Source of the DNA: Micromonospora phaseoli
GTDB lineage: Bacteria > Actinomycetota > Actinomycetes > Mycobacteriales > Micromonosporaceae
Direction of reading: 5' to 3'
DNA: 64,000 bases
Assembly (NCBI RefSeq): GCF_900109115.1
Contig: NZ_FNYV01000005.1
Coordinates: 253,509 to 317,508 of the forward strand
Part shown: positions 63,183-64,000 of the stretch, piece after piece
How the letters are laid out: each line of letters starts with the position of its first letter
Position numbering within the stretch: the stretch's first letter is position 1
Notes under the pieces: model-generated
Seen by the model: the letters and a program-made list of their open reading frames with translations, nothing else
The model's database searches: none
What the model was told of the DNA's origin: nothing
Program-made: the position numbers and the translations under genes

Positions 63183-63320
63183 GTGTAAGGAGGGGCCCCC
63201 TGTTAACGCCTCGTGCATAGCAGGGGGCCCCTTTTAACGCGCGCCGGCGGATCGCGAAGATCGACTGTTAACAGGGGGCCCCTGCTCTACCGCAGGCGTT
63301 AACAGGGGGCCCCTCCTTCA
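63183..63320. repeat. Bipartite GTTAAC/GGGGCCCC element, two copies head to head
   Basis: A 138-base imperfect palindrome. The left unit (63183-63240) reads on the minus strand as GTTAAAAGGGGCCCCC, spacer, GTTAACAGGGGGCCCC. The right unit (63267-63320) reads GTTAACAGGGGGCCCC, CTGCTCTACC, GTTAACAGGGGGCCCC on the plus strand. It fills the gap between convergent cbs and the GNAT gene, beginning two bases after the cbs stop and including the GNAT stop codon. Confidence 0.9.
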
Positions 63321-63827
63321 CAGCTCGCGGGTGTAGCGGAGCTGGGGGGTGCGGGCGGCGCCGATGCGCTCTTCCCGCTCGATGCCGGTCGGCAGCCAGC
63401 CGCCGCGTTCGTAGAAGCGGCGGGCGGGGGTGTTGTCCCGCAGCACCCAGAGCACGGCGCGCCGCCGGCCCCGCGAACGCATGCTGGCCAGCGCGTCGAT
63501 CATCAACGCCCGGCCGACGCCCCGGCCGCGTTCGGCTGGTTCCAGGTGGATGGCGTTGAGCAGCCCGGTCACCGGGTCGCCCTCGTCGTCCGGGCCGACG
63601 TAGCTGAAGCCGGCCAGGACGCCGTCCCGCTCGGCCACCGTCATCAGGTGATCGGCCCGCTCCCAGGACCACCGTTCGGTCCAGTACCGGCCCATCGCGT
63701 CCGGCGTCGGGTCCGCCAGCGACTCCACCGGCAGGAACGACGAGTACGCCGCGACCCTCGACCGCTGGTGGAGCTCTCCTACCGCCATCAGGTCGTCGGC
63801 GTTCGCGGGACGGAGCGTGACGGTCAC
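63318..63827 (-). CDS. GNAT-family N-acetyltransferase
   Basis: A 169-residue single-domain acetyltransferase. The acetyl-CoA loop reads [16 protein letters not shown] near residue 98, with LNAIHLE before it and [17 protein letters not shown] after. The substrate is unknown. GTG 63827 overlaps the stop of the ribonuclease Z gene as GTGA, so the two are cotranscribed. The stop codon lies inside the large repeat at 63183-63320. Confidence 0.9.
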   Translation of the reverse strand: MTVTLRPANADDLMAVGELHQRSRVAAYSSFLPVESLADPTPDAMGRYWTERWSWERADHLMTVAERDGVLAGFSYVGPDDEGDPVTGLLNAIHLEPAERGRGVGRALMIDALASMRSRGRRRAVLWVLRDNTPARRFYERGGWLPTGIEREERIGAARTPQLRYTREL

Positions 63828-64000
63828 TCAGCCGAGGGTACCCGCCGGGGCGGAACCTGCACGGTGGCCAGGTCCTCGGCGATCACCAGGTCGCCGTCGA
63901 AGTGGGCGCGGGCCTCGTCGGCGAAGCGGGCCGGGTCGGCGTACCGCTGGGAGAAGTGGCTGAGCACCAGCCGGCGTACCCCCGACTCGGCCGCCACCCG
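63824..64000 (-). CDS. rnz: Ribonuclease Z, C-terminal fragment
   Basis: The last 58 residues of a protein running off the window. The segment [18 protein letters not shown] followed by [15 protein letters not shown] matches the C-terminal L-V-L-x-H-F-S-x-R-Y block of RNase Z, the metallo-beta-lactamase tRNA 3'-processing enzyme. Its stop codon overlaps the start of the GNAT gene by four bases. Confidence 0.85.
   Translation of the reverse strand, partial: RVAAESGVRRLVLSHFSQRYADPARFADEARAHFDGDLVIAEDLATVQVPPRRVPSAE

Noticed and set aside
63183..63320. CRISPR array
   Set aside because: Repeats are few, in opposite orientations, with unequal spacers, and no cas gene is present; a palindromic intergenic element fits better.

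Overview
The window is high-GC actinobacterial chromosome. GTG starts, leaderless-looking promoters, PEP carboxykinase and PEP carboxylase together, an LprG-like lipoprotein family and the gene content point to Micromonosporaceae, most likely Micromonospora. That taxon is an inference from gene content and style. From general knowledge, several neighbour groups match an actinobacterial core best known from the Mycobacterium tuberculosis Rv1020-Rv1110 region: mfd-mazG-eno-divIC-DUF501-ppx, glpX/DUF4245, xseB-xseA/ispH, phoH2, and thiolase/SGNH/cbs. No rRNA, CRISPR array, prophage or intact insertion sequence was seen.

Layout. 0-6.1 kb: two GtrA-type membrane proteins, PEP carboxykinase, a membrane protein, and an isoprenoid-reductase-like flavoprotein followed by a short-chain Z-prenyl diphosphate synthase. 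6.1-11.7 kb: trehalose-phosphatase, a small accessory-looking islet (HTH regulator, two small membrane proteins, one hypothetical, many GTCAC palindromes), PhoH2 and a secreted transglycosylase-like protein preceded by a CRP/GlxR-type site. 11.8-22.9 kb: rhomboid protease, DMT transporter, class II fructose-bisphosphatase, DUF4245 protein, two tandem lipoproteins, acyltransferase, exonuclease VII, IspH, small lipoprotein and membrane protein. 23-33.7 kb: large secreted subtilase, RmuC, PEP carboxylase, S66 peptidase, variant cyclase-family protein. 33.9-46.6 kb: mfd, SurA-like lipoprotein, mazG, DUF885 peptidase, lipoprotein, enolase, DivIC/FtsB-like, DUF501, ArgA-like acetyltransferase, Ppx/GppA. 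46.8-54.2 kb: dienelactone hydrolase, family 5 uracil-DNA glycosylase, a five-gene DUF4129/MoxR/DUF58 operon, type II NADH dehydrogenase. 54.2-64 kb: a frameshifted membrane-protein gene, tRNA-Leu(TAA), Bax inhibitor-1-like protein, thiolase, two SGNH hydrolases, cystathionine beta-synthase, GNAT, and the C-terminus of ribonuclease Z.

How the genes work together. Central carbon flux at the PEP node is well represented: enolase makes PEP, PEP carboxylase and PEP carboxykinase interconvert it with oxaloacetate, and GlpX allows gluconeogenesis. DNA repair genes (mfd, exonuclease VII, RmuC, uracil glycosylase, MazG) and envelope or secretion functions make up most of the rest.

The most distinctive signals are in non-coding DNA. 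There are at least two dispersed repeat families: a long-armed inverted repeat with tip TTGATCAAG (three copies), and a two-part GTTAAC/GGGGCCCC element placed between convergent genes (three full copies plus a half copy at the ppc promoter). A set of TANNNT boxes lies 5-8 bases before start codons and suggests leaderless mRNAs. The HTH islet has a dense palindromic operator region. One membrane-protein gene appears broken next to a 15-bp tandem repeat.
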